A stretch of DNA of 64,000 nucleotides from Lewinellaceae bacterium (GTDB lineage Bacteria > Bacteroidota > Bacteroidia > Chitinophagales > Saprospiraceae), in NCBI GenBank assembly GCA_020636315.1, contig JACJYA010000014.1, positions 62,001 to 126,000 of the forward strand. The letters are read 5' to 3'. Position 1 is the stretch's first letter. Each line of letters begins with the position of its first letter. Both the position numbers and the translations under genes were made by a program. The notes below the pieces were generated by a model. That model searched no databases. It saw only the letters and a program-made list of their open reading frames with translations, and was not told the origin of the DNA. Below, piece after piece: positions 25,041-33,110 of the stretch.

Positions 25041-25397
25041 ATGCACCTTAAACTCGACAGGCTGGAAAAATTGTGCCAGGGAGACCCGGACAGGAAACTG
25101 AAATACCTGAAGCAGCTCCTGGAGATAGTGCCTAAGGGGATGGAGCGGCTCCAAATACATTTGGAGACAAAAGACCGCCGGGCCTTGCGCCGGGCCATCC
25201 ACTATCTGGCCCCTCAGCTCAGCTTTTTTGGCATCCCCGATTTTGCGCTGATCCTACAAATGGAGGACAGCCAGTTCGACAATTTGCCATTCGAAGAACT
25301 GAAAAGCAAGCTGAAGGAAAGTATATCCAGGATCGGGCTCGCGCTGGCTGAAGCGGAACAGCTGGCCCAAAGCCTAAAAAACACCAGTAACCCATGA
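25041..25397 (+). CDS. Hpt-like protein with altered active-site motif
   Basis: 118 residues, fully helical. The segment RRAIHYLAPQLSFFGIPDF aligns with the Hpt motif AHSLKPQADYMG of the protein at 20014, keeping the phosphoacceptor His (H54) and the SFFG/DYMG glycine. The Lys two residues after the His-Leu step, usually conserved, is Ala. It may be a weak phosphotransfer protein or a docking inhibitor. Its stop overlaps the ATG of the LytTR gene (ATGA at 25394-25397), so the two are translationally coupled. Confidence 0.7.
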   Translation: MHLKLDRLEKLCQGDPDRKLKYLKQLLEIVPKGMERLQIHLETKDRRALRRAIHYLAPQLSFFGIPDFALILQMEDSQFDNLPFEELKSKLKESISRIGLALAEAEQLAQSLKNTSNP

Positions 25398-26158
25398 ACC
25401 CCAAAAGCTTGATCATAGACGACAATCCTTTCATCATCGACTCTCTGTCGGACCAGATCCGGCAGCACCATCCGGAAATAGAAATCATTGGAAATGCCAG
25501 AAGCGGCCGGGAAGGGCTGGAAAAGGTAAGAACTCTTAAGCCGGGCCTGGTCTTCCTCGATGTGGAAATGCCCGATATGACGGGATTCGACCTGCTCGGG
25601 CAGCTCCGGGAAATCACCTTTCAAACCATCTTTATCACTTCCTTCAGCCACTACGCCATCAAAGCCATCCGGTTCAATGCGCTGGATTATCTCCTGAAAC
25701 CAATTGAAGAGGAAGAGCTCAGGCAGGCGATTAGGCGGTTTTACGCCAATTTGGGTAAAACCGCCAACCAGGAGCATATCCAACAAGCTCTGGATAACCT
25801 GAAGACGGAAACACCTCAGGAACAGAAGCTCTTCCTTCAAACTCAGGAAGGAGAACTGAGGCTCCCGCTGAAAAACATCGTCAGTATAGAGGGCGAGCGC
25901 AACTACAGCTACATCCACCTGGCCAATAACACCAAAAAATTGTCTTCCAAAACCCTGGGGCATTTTGAGGAGATCCTCTCCGATAAGGGGTTCTTCCGCT
26001 GCCACCGGTCTTTTCTGGTCAACGGGCATTATGTGCAAGGCCTTCAGGGGCCTGGCCATTTTCTACTGCACAACGGCAATTTGGCGCCTATCTCCCGAAG
26101 AAAGAAAAGTGAGGCCACGGCCTGGTTTCGGGAATACCTGGCCGATAATGAGCATTAG
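25394..26158 (+). CDS. LytTR-family response regulator 2
   Basis: 254 residues. The receiver has D9-D10, D56 (LVFLDVEMPDMTG) and K102 (DYLLKPIEEEE); a helical linker (about 115-150) leads to a LytTR domain (VSIEGERNYSYIHLANN, FFRCHRSFLVNGHYV, APISRRKKSEA). No sensor kinase of the LytS type is adjacent; instead it is coupled to the Hpt-like gene. The repeats at 20892 and 24838 have LytTR-site geometry and this is the nearest LytTR protein, so it is the prime candidate to bind them. Confidence 0.92.
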   Translation: MNPKSLIIDDNPFIIDSLSDQIRQHHPEIEIIGNARSGREGLEKVRTLKPGLVFLDVEMPDMTGFDLLGQLREITFQTIFITSFSHYAIKAIRFNALDYLLKPIEEEELRQAIRRFYANLGKTANQEHIQQALDNLKTETPQEQKLFLQTQEGELRLPLKNIVSIEGERNYSYIHLANNTKKLSSKTLGHFEEILSDKGFFRCHRSFLVNGHYVQGLQGPGHFLLHNGNLAPISRRKKSEATAWFREYLADNEH

Positions 26159-26393
26159 GGCGGAGTACTAACGTTTACTCTTTCGGAGCTGGAAGCAACA
26201 CCTTTTTACCCACAAGGCCTGGAGGAAGGCGTCACTTCCCGGCCCCCAGAAAGCCCGCCCATATCCGCTTTTCCAGTCCCGCTGGTAGGCTGCCCCATCG
26301 ATGCCGCCGGGCCAGCTTTCTGATTCGTGAGTGAGGGAGAGGCTTTATTCCAGCTGAATTTGCTGCCCGGGCCGGCCGCCAAACAAGCTCTGA
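26159..26393. other. Intergenic region, nothing recognised
   Basis: Between the LytTR stop and the vapC remnant I see no ORF with protein-like features, no hairpin with a T-run and no tandem array. The missing N-terminal part of vapC should lie here but could not be recognised in any frame. Confidence 0.4.
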
Positions 26394-26750
26394 AAGCCCG
26401 CGGCCGAATACCTGAAGCAAGGTATTGAGGGCGGCCAGCCGTTGTTCCTGTGCCCGGTTATCATCCAGGAGATCTTACAGGGCATTCGTTCTGATGAAGG
26501 CTATGAGAGCGTGAGAGACAGCATTCTGGCCTTCCCCGTTCCAGACTGGAACCCTGTCGAAGCGGCCATTGCCGCCGCACAATTGTACCGGGATCTCCGG
26601 AAAAAGGGCATTACCATCCGCAAATCCAATGATTGCCTGATTGCCGCTTTCGCTCAGCAGTTTGGCCTGAAAGTGCTGCATAGAGACCGCGATTTTTCTG
26701 TTATGGCGGCGGAGGGGATTATACAGGTGGTGGGGTTTGAAGAGAAATGA
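26394..26750 (+). pseudogene. VapC-type PIN toxin, N-terminally truncated
   Basis: The frame from a stop at 26391-26393 encodes PAAEYLKQGIEGGQPLFLCP, then the PIN-domain core (VIIQEILQGIR, TIRKSNDCLIAAFAQQFGL, LHRDRDFSVMA) that characterises VapC RNases. The acidic residues E (IIQEIL), D (SNDCLIA) and D (RDRDF) remain, but the first strand with its catalytic Asp (VDTSVW-like) is missing. No antitoxin gene is next to it. It is most likely a decayed toxin; translation from the TTG at 26442 would give an inactive 102-residue fragment. Confidence 0.7.
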
Positions 26751-26813
26751 AATTTTCGATTTGCGATGTGCCCACGAAGAACAGCCACCGCAGTGCAGCC
26801 CCTTGCGAGCTCA

Positions 26814-26848
26814 TCAAAAATCAGGTATTAAAAATCAAACGTCAAAAA
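26814..26848. repeat. Heptamer array TCAAAAA type
   Basis: Five units in phase: TCAAAAA, TCAGGTA, TTAAAAA, TCAAACG, TCAAAAA. It lies between the vapC remnant and the 3' end of uvrC. Confidence 0.6.
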
Positions 26849-26897
26849 TTTTACCCGGCTCGCAGAGACGGGCACAAATCAGAAATCGCCCCTCCCC

Positions 26898-28713
26898 TCA
26901 CTCTTCTTCCTCCTGCCCCTCAAAATATCCCTTCACCTTCTCCGCCACCTTTAAACTACTCACCTCCGCGATCTCCGATGCCCGGGCGTTCCGGATACGC
27001 TTCACCGAACCGAAGTGGCTCAGCAGCTTCTGCGCCGTCTTCTCCCCGATGCCGGGAATGCTGGTCAGCTCGGTGGTGGTGAAATTCTGCGAGCGTTTGG
27101 TGCGGTGGAAGGTGATAGCGAAGCGGTGGGCCTCGTTGCGCGCCTGCTGGATGAGCTTGAGCGATTCGGATTTCTTGTCGATGTAGAGCGGGATGGAATC
27201 GCCGGGGAAGAAGATCTCCTCCAGGCGCTTGGCGATGCCGATTACGGTAACCTTGTCGCGGATGCCCAGGGTCTCCAGGCTTTCCACGGCGGCGCTGAGC
27301 TGGCCCTTGCCGCCGTCGATGATGACGAGTTGGGGCAGGGTGTCGCCCTCATCGAGCATGCGGCGGTAGCGGCGGTGCACCACTTCCTTCATCGATGCAA
27401 AATCGTCGGGGCCCGTGACGGTCTTGATGTTGAAGTGGCGGTAGTCCTTCTTGCTGGGCTTGGCGTTCTTGAAGACAACACAGGAGGCGACCGGGTGGCT
27501 GCCCTGTATGTTGGAGTTGTCGAAACATTCCATGTGGAGGGGCAGGACGTCCATCTGCAGGTCCTGCTGCAGGGTGCGGAGGATGCGCTCGGCGGAGGTC
27601 TGCTTACGCTGCTGGCTGGCGCGCTGCTTCTGCTTTTGCAGGATGTAATATTTGAGGTTTTTCTCCGACAGGTCAAGCAGCCTGCGCTTGTCGCCGATCT
27701 TGGGCACGGTGATGTTCAGCCCTTCGCCCTCCAGCTGCACTTCATAGGGCAGGATGATATCGGTGGAGATGCTGTTGAAGCGCTCCCGGATGATGGGGAT
27801 GGCGTAGGCCAGCAGGGCCGGCTCGTCGTCGTCGTCCAGGTTCTTGACCAGTTCCTGGGTGTGGGTATGGATGATGGCGCCGTTGACCACCTTGATGTAG
27901 TTGACGTAGGCGTCCTTCTCTTCCGAAGCGATAGAGAAGACGTCCACATCCCGGATGTTGGGGTTCACGACGGTCGATTTGGCCTGGTAATCCTCGAAAG
28001 CCCCCAGCTTTTCCTTCATCTGCTGGGCCTTTTCGAATTCCAGTTTCTCGGCGTGCTTTTCCATAACCCCTTTGAAGTGGGTTTTCACCGCACCGAAGTT
28101 GCCCTTCAGGATGTTCTTCACCTGGTCGATCTTGTCGTTGTAGTCCTCCTCGCTTTCCAGCCCCTTCGCAGGGTACAGGCAGTTCTTGATGTGGTACCAG
28201 GCAGACTTTGAACTTGCCGGCCTCGATGTTTTCCTGAGAAAGGTTGAAATGGCAGGTGCGCAGCGGGAAGAGCCGCTTGATCAGCTCCAGGATGATCTTG
28301 ATGCGGGATTTGCTGGTGTATGGCCCGAAGTAGGTCGAACCGTCCTTGATGACGCGGCGGGTGATGAAGACACGGGGGAAGCGCTCGTTCTTGATGCAGA
28401 TGTAGGAATAGCTCTTGTCGTCGCGCAGCATCACGTTGTAGCGCGGCTGGTATTTCTTGATGAGGGTATTCTCCAGCAGCAGGGCATCGGCCTCCGTTTC
28501 CACCACAGTGAACTCCAGCCGGCCCGCATTCTTGACCATCACGCGGGTCTTATGCGCGCGGTCGCGGCGGTCGCCAAAGTAGGAAGACACGCGGCTGCGC
28601 AGATCCTTGGCCTTGCCTACATACAATATGGTATCGTCATTATCGAGGAATCGATAGACGCCGGGCTGACGGGGAATGGTATCGGAGATGGCCTTGTAGT
28701 CGTCGGTGGTCAT
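26898..28713 (-). pseudogene. uvrC: uvrC, reading frame disrupted near codon 172
   Basis: UvrC makes the two incisions in UvrABC excision repair. The N-terminal piece from the ATG at 28713 has the GIY-YIG nuclease (GVYRFLDNDDTILYVGKAKD) up to AGKFKVCL. The rest, in another frame to 26898, has the UVR motif (EKLEFEKAQQMKEKLGAFED), the RNase H-like nuclease (MECFDNSNIQGSHPVAS, IDGGKGQL, NEAHRFAI) and the C-terminal helix-hairpin-helix (IPGIGEKTAQKLLSHFG). Together they equal a normal length of about 600 residues. Homology switches frame three times within about 40 bp (near 28197, 28175 and 28161), around the expected YHIKNCLxPCEGL motif. This is either genuine inactivation or sequencing/assembly indels. 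Confidence 0.85.
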
Positions 28714-28789
28714 TGGCTGTTGGCGGTTAGCTTTTGGCTATTTGCTGTTAGCTTTTGGCTTTTGGCGGTTAGCTGTTCGCGGTTGGCCA
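28713..28789. repeat. Heptamer array of 11 units abutting uvrC
   Basis: Eleven in-phase 7-bp units of the form TTNGCNN (TTGGCTG, TTGGCGG, TTAGCTT, TTGGCTA, TTTGCTG, TTAGCTT, TTGGCTT, TTGGCGG, TTAGCTG, TTCGCGG, TTGGCCA). Three reverse-type units follow (TGGCAAA, CTGCCAA, CGGCAAA). The first base of the array is the first base of the uvrC start codon on the other strand. Confidence 0.85.
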
Positions 28790-28963
28790 TGGCAAACTGC
28801 CAACGGCAAATATAACCGGACAAAATGATTTGTAAAAGCAGGAACCGCTTTGTCATTGGTAAATAACAGCTGAAACGGAGAAAGAGTTAAGCCTGTGGCA
28901 AAATGCACTTCTGGTTTGTATATTGCGTAAGACAAAACATTGGCCAGCATACACTGAGAAAAC

Positions 28964-30526
28964 ATGCACATGAATAACAAACTTTGGACGAAGCCGGAAG
29001 GCGAAAATCAAAAATCAAAATTCAAAATTCAAAAATCAGATGTTGGTAACCGAGAGCTTAATGCTCGTTCCAGAAAGTATTTCGCACTTCTACCCAGTCT
29101 TTTCCCCTCTGCCGGGGGAGCTTTCGCCTTCCGGTTTTTGGCTATAATAACCCTGTTTCTCCTTATCAGCTCCTGTTCAAAGAAGATCTATCCCGACCGC
29201 AGCCAGTTCCTCAAGGATGGGGATACCGTTCCGACGGTTGACCTCAGCTATTACAAAAGCGTGCAGTTGCGGCCCGGGCAGGATTCCACCCTGGCGGTGG
29301 CCATGGCCATTTCGGGGGGCGGCTCCCGGGCTTCCAATTTCGGCATCGGCATCATGCTGGGCCTGGAACAGGTCAGCACCGGCCAGGGGCAGGATATGCT
29401 GGACCAGGTGGATTACTTTTCCACGGTTTCGGGCGGCGGGTTCGCCGCCGGGGCCTATGTATCGGCCCTTTACGATCATGATTTCTTTTCGAAAGAAGAA
29501 CCCTTCAGCCTCAAAAGCTACGTAGAGCAGCAGATCCGCCAGGACCTGGCCTATCCCTATACGGATGTGCTGCTGCGCGCCAATTTCAATCCGCGCCTCT
29601 GGTTCTCCTATGCAGATGACGGCGACGCCCTGGAGCGTTCCATCGACGAGCACGTACTGGGGTACCGGCGGCGCGCCCGTGAGGTGCGCAAAAACCCTCG
29701 GAGCCTGCAACTGGGAGACTTTTTCGTTCCCGCCGGCAGCCCAGATCCAGTGCGCTTCCCCATGCACATCACCAACAGCTCCACTCTCAACACCATGACG
29801 ATCTTCCCCTTCACGCCGGACATTCTGGAACGATACCAGATCAATGGTTACACTCACCGGCTGAACAAGGTGGCCAAAGATACACTCAACCTGTTCGAAG
29901 TCCCGCTGGCGGTAGGCATCAAATCCAGCGCCAGCTTTCCGGTGCTCATTTCCAACACCACCCTGCAAAGCAAATACTCCTCTCCGCGCCCTTTCCTGCC
30001 CCTCATCGACGGAGCCATGACCGACAACATCGGCTATTACACTGCCCTGCAGGTGCTGAAACAGGAGAAGGCGCCACGCAAGATCCTGCTCATCGTCGAT
30101 GCAGATGCCGCCGGCAACCGCTTTACTTTCTCAAAAAGGGAAGGAGCCGTATTCTCCCTCAGCGTAATGGGAAGGCTGCCGTCCAGCGGGCTGGATGCGC
30201 GGCGGGCTACCCTGGTACGGGACATCCGGGACTTCTGCAGCCGGTTCGGCATTACGCCGGTTTTTTTCAGTTTCAACGTTCTGCTGGAAGGCGCCAACGT
30301 TCCCCTGCCCGAGGAGATCAAAATCAAGGATGAGCAAAAACGCCTGATCAGCCTGTTCCGGCAGCAAAAACCGCTGACTCAAAGCGACCGGCAGATCCTG
30401 TATGAGTTGCTGACCCATATCGGCACCAAGCTGACCATTACGGATGAAGAGCAGGAATTGCTGCTCTATGCCGGGCAACTTATCGTGCACCTGCAGGAGG
30501 AAGATATCCACCAGGCGTTGGAGTAG
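28964..30526 (+). CDS. Patatin-like phospholipase lipoprotein
   Basis: 520 residues. A lipoprotein signal (FRFLAIITLFLLISSC, Cys71) is followed by a patatin fold: oxyanion loop SGGGSR (117-122), nucleophile S156 in STVSGGG (the first G of the GxSxG elbow is Thr) and dyad D349 in LIDGAMTDN. Patatin proteins are lipid acyl hydrolases. The first 50 residues are abnormal: residues 14-26 are encoded by an AAAATCA/AAATTCA heptamer array, and the signal sequence starts only near residue 55. The ATG at 28964 is the only in-frame ATG cluster upstream, so either the leader is real and long or the true start is a rare codon near 29100. Confidence 0.85.
   Translation: MHMNNKLWTKPEGENQKSKFKIQKSDVGNRELNARSRKYFALLPSLFPSAGGAFAFRFLAIITLFLLISSCSKKIYPDRSQFLKDGDTVPTVDLSYYKSVQLRPGQDSTLAVAMAISGGGSRASNFGIGIMLGLEQVSTGQGQDMLDQVDYFSTVSGGGFAAGAYVSALYDHDFFSKEEPFSLKSYVEQQIRQDLAYPYTDVLLRANFNPRLWFSYADDGDALERSIDEHVLGYRRRAREVRKNPRSLQLGDFFVPAGSPDPVRFPMHITNSSTLNTMTIFPFTPDILERYQINGYTHRLNKVAKDTLNLFEVPLAVGIKSSASFPVLISNTTLQSKYSSPRPFLPLIDGAMTDNIGYYTALQVLKQEKAPRKILLIVDADAAGNRFTFSKREGAVFSLSVMGRLPSSGLDARRATLVRDIRDFCSRFGITPVFFSFNVLLEGANVPLPEEIKIKDEQKRLISLFRQQKPLTQSDRQILYELLTHIGTKLTITDEEQELLLYAGQLIVHLQEEDIHQALE
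29004..29038. repeat. Heptamer array inside the patatin leader
   Basis: Five in-phase units: AAAATCA, AAAATCA, AAATTCA, AAATTCA, AAAATCA. It lies between the first ATG and the lipoprotein signal of the patatin-like gene and encodes Lys/Gln/Ser-rich residues. Confidence 0.85.
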
Positions 30527-30552
30527 AGAAATCCTGCTTAAAATAATAACCA

Positions 30553-31230
30553 ATGGATACTAAAAAAATTGTCGAACTAAGGTGGATACACTATGTCTAT
30601 GAGTTTTTCATCGTCGCCATTGGCATATCCGTGCCTTTCCTCCTTGACCGCTGGAATGACCAGCGCCTGGAAAAGAAAGCAGAACGCGAGAATTACCGAT
30701 ACATCCTCCAGGAACTTCGGGAAGACAAATCCGAACTTCAGCACGTAGCGGATTACAACCTTTACTACCTGGGACATGCCCGGCAGGCCAGTAAGATCAT
30801 TCTTGAAGAAGACAAAAGCCAGATGGATACACTGGGGCGGCTGGCCATTGACCTGCGCTACGTATCCGATTTTCACCGGAACCACAGCATTTATGAAAAC
30901 CTCATCAACAGCGAAAAGATCAAGTTGATCCAAAACACCAGCCTGATCAACCAACTGCAAAACCTGGATGAACTATATACCTATATCAACCGCCTCGAAG
31001 GCAATCACCTCCAGGTTGTCATCAACACAGCTCTACCTACCATTAGCCAGTACCTGAGTTTCGACCCTTACCAGGTTGCCGACGAAAATGCTTTGTTCAG
31101 TTACCCTTTCCACAACCTCGTGGTATTGCTGGCCTCTGTTATGCAGGAAAAAGCCGAGCTATACGAGCGCACCCTCGCCAGGATCAGCGAGATCGAGGCG
31201 GCTGTCAGCGGGGAATTGGAAAGAAAATAG
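30553..31230 (+). CDS. Single-pass membrane protein, DUF6090-like
   Basis: 225 residues. A membrane helix near the N-terminus (FFIVAIGISVPFLL, residues 18-31) is followed by DRWNDQRLEKKAERENYRYI, resembling the IGILIAxQINNWNE signature of the Bacteroidota DUF6090-type proteins. The remainder is helical with heptad-like spacing. Function is unknown. It follows the patatin gene by 26 bp on the same strand and may form an operon with it. Confidence 0.6.
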   Translation: MDTKKIVELRWIHYVYEFFIVAIGISVPFLLDRWNDQRLEKKAERENYRYILQELREDKSELQHVADYNLYYLGHARQASKIILEEDKSQMDTLGRLAIDLRYVSDFHRNHSIYENLINSEKIKLIQNTSLINQLQNLDELYTYINRLEGNHLQVVINTALPTISQYLSFDPYQVADENALFSYPFHNLVVLLASVMQEKAELYERTLARISEIEAAVSGELERK

Positions 31231-31237
31231 TTGCTTT

Positions 31238-31270
31238 ATTTGCAAATAATTAGTATAACAACTATTTTTG
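31238..31270 (+). promoter_or_regulatory. Bacteroidota promoter with palindrome for marR 2
   Basis: A -33 TTTG (31239-31242, as TTTG within ATTTGCAAAT) and a -7 TATTTTTG (31263-31270, TAnnTTTG type) are separated by 20 bp, the Bacteroidota sigma-ABfr spacing. A perfect 10-bp palindrome ATTTGCAAAT (31238-31247) covers the -33 box, as expected of a repressor site. Short arms AGTTG (31229-31233) and CAACT (31259-31263) flank it. Confidence 0.6.
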
Positions 31271-31289
31271 TGGCGTTAAAAACAGACAA

Positions 31290-31760
31290 GTGGCAGAGCT
31301 GATCACATTGAAGAAACTGGACAAAAAATCGGAGAGCTCCGGATTCATCCTGGAGCGTACCGCCAAGCGGTTGAAGCAATTCTTCCAGCAGCAACTCACC
31401 GCCGCCGATACCGGAATTACCATTGACCAGTGGGTAGTCCTGCAGGTGCTCGACCGCCGCGAAGGCCTCAGCCAGTTGGAGATCGCACGGGAGACCTACA
31501 AAGACGCCCCGACGATCACCCGCATTATCGACCTGCTCTGCCGCAAAGGCCTGACCCACCGCATCACGGACCCGGCCGACCGGCGAAGGTTCAGGATACA
31601 ACTTACCGACGAAGGCCGGGAAAAGATCAAGGCTACCCTACCGATCATCCGGAATGCCCGGCGACAGGCCTGGCAGGGAATCGAAGATGCCGAGATCGAC
31701 CGGCTCGTCGATGTACTGAACAACGTATTCGACAACCTCAGCTCTGAGGATACCAAATAG
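31290..31760 (+). CDS. MarR-family transcriptional regulator 2
   Basis: 156 residues starting with GTG at 31290, 19 bp after the -7 box. The winged helix is clear (ITIDQWVVLQVLDRREGLSQ, ETYKDAPTITRIIDLLCRKG, DPADRRRFRIQLTDEG). It is a paralogue of the MarR protein at 17986. It lies 39 bp upstream of hmgA on the same strand, so it is likely the repressor of the homogentisate/tyrosine genes, as MarR-family HmgR-like regulators are elsewhere; the inducer is inferred, not shown. Confidence 0.88.
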   Translation: MAELITLKKLDKKSESSGFILERTAKRLKQFFQQQLTAADTGITIDQWVVLQVLDRREGLSQLEIARETYKDAPTITRIIDLLCRKGLTHRITDPADRRRFRIQLTDEGREKIKATLPIIRNARRQAWQGIEDAEIDRLVDVLNNVFDNLSSEDTK

Positions 31761-31799
31761 AACCAGCCTAACCATTACCTAACTGTAAAACCAAAACCT

Positions 31800-32975
31800 A
31801 TGCACTATTATAGCCTTGGACAGGTGCCTGCCAAACGGCACACCCAGTTTCGCAAGCCCAATGGCGAACTGTACCACGAAGAGCTATTCTCCACCGAAGG
31901 CTTCAGCGACCTTTCTTCCCTGCTGTATCACTGCAACCCACCCACTCAGATCGTACAGGTTGGCGAACCCTTTTCGGTAGCCCCTAAAATAGTAGAGGAC
32001 AAGCAGCTCAAGCACCGCAGCCTGAAGGGTTTTAATGTAAAACCGGAAGATGATTACCTCAGGAGCCGGAAGACGGTGCTGGCCAACGACGATTGCAAGA
32101 TCATCCTGGCCGCTCCCCGAAAGAGCATGACGGAATACTTTTTTAAGAACGCCGATGCCGATGAGGTGATCTTCATCCACAAGGGAAACGGGCGGCTGAA
32201 GACCATGTACGGAAACGTGGAATTCGAATACGGCGACTACGTGGTCGTACCCCGGGGCACTATTTATCAGCTGGAGTTCGACAATGAGAACAACCGCCTG
32301 TTCATCGTCGAGTCTTACAGCCCGGTCATTACCCCCAAGCGTTACCGCAATGAATTCGGCCAGCTCATGGAGCACTCGCCTTTCTGCGAACGGGATATCC
32401 GCAAACCCGGAGAACTGGAAACCCACGACGAGCAGGGGCAGTTCCTGTTCTACATCAAAAAGCAGGACCAGGTCTATCCCTACTACTACCTCAACCACCC
32501 CTTTGACCTGGTCGGCTGGGACGGCTATGTGTATCCCTACGCCTTCAGCATTCATAATTTCGAACCCATTACCGGCCGGGTGCACCAGCCGCCGCCCGTC
32601 CACCAGACCTTCGCCGCCCGCAACTTCGTGATCTGCTCCTTCGTGCCGCGCCTGTACGACTACCACCCACAGGCCATCCCCGCACCTTATAACCACAGCA
32701 ACATCGACAGCGATGAGGTGCTTTACTATGTCGATGGCGATTTCATGAGCCGAAAGCATGTAGAACAGGGCATGATCACCCTGCACCCGGGAGGCATACC
32801 CCACGGCCCGCATCCTGGAACGGTCGAAAAGAGCATCGGCGCCAAGGAGACCGGAGAGCTGGCCGTCATGGTCGATACTTTCCGCCCTTTGAAACTAACC
32901 GATCACGCGCTTGGTATTGAGGATAAGGAGTATTTCAAGAGCTGGCTGCCGGAGGGCGAGCCGGTTAGGAACTGA
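31800..32975 (+). CDS. hmgA: Homogentisate 1,2-dioxygenase
   Basis: HmgA cleaves the ring of homogentisate to maleylacetoacetate, the third step of tyrosine catabolism. The 391-residue length is the short bacterial form. The Fe(II) site is seen as H299 (NHSNIDSDEVLYY) with E306, and H335 (LHPGGIPHGPHPG). RVHQPPPVHQTFAARNFVICSF and HNFEPITGRVHQ (each shortened) are family hallmarks. It lies between marR 2 and hpd. The next enzymes (maleylacetoacetate isomerase and fumarylacetoacetase) are not in the window. Confidence 0.95.
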   Translation: MHYYSLGQVPAKRHTQFRKPNGELYHEELFSTEGFSDLSSLLYHCNPPTQIVQVGEPFSVAPKIVEDKQLKHRSLKGFNVKPEDDYLRSRKTVLANDDCKIILAAPRKSMTEYFFKNADADEVIFIHKGNGRLKTMYGNVEFEYGDYVVVPRGTIYQLEFDNENNRLFIVESYSPVITPKRYRNEFGQLMEHSPFCERDIRKPGELETHDEQGQFLFYIKKQDQVYPYYYLNHPFDLVGWDGYVYPYAFSIHNFEPITGRVHQPPPVHQTFAARNFVICSFVPRLYDYHPQAIPAPYNHSNIDSDEVLYYVDGDFMSRKHVEQGMITLHPGGIPHGPHPGTVEKSIGAKETGELAVMVDTFRPLKLTDHALGIEDKEYFKSWLPEGEPVRN

Positions 32976-33001
32976 AAATATTTTTGCATAGTCCACCGGA
33001 T

Positions 33002-33096
33002 GAAAATGCCTGACTTTGCCCCTGCCCTGAAGGGAATTCAGGCATTTTCGCCCTTTGCTCCCTTCTGGGTTGGGGCAAACAAAGGGTGAAAATGCC
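33002..33096 (+). promoter_or_regulatory. Mutually exclusive hairpins before hpd
   Basis: Hairpin A pairs GAAAATGCCTGA (33002-33013) with TCAGGCATTTTC (33038-33049), 12 bp. Hairpin B pairs 33041-33057 with 33080-33096, 17 bp with one G-U pair. Both use GGCATTTTC at 33041-33049, so only one can form. Hairpin B ends 14 nt before the hpd ATG at 33111. There is no U-run after either, so a translational switch, or a processing or stability element, fits better than simple termination. Confidence 0.55.
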
Positions 33097-33110
33097 GGCT
33101 GAAGTTACAC

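Noticed and set aside
27015..28211. Long plus-strand ORF opposite uvrC
   Set aside because: Composition is Val/Asp/Gly-rich shadow of the UvrC frame; UvrC motifs on the minus strand are decisive.
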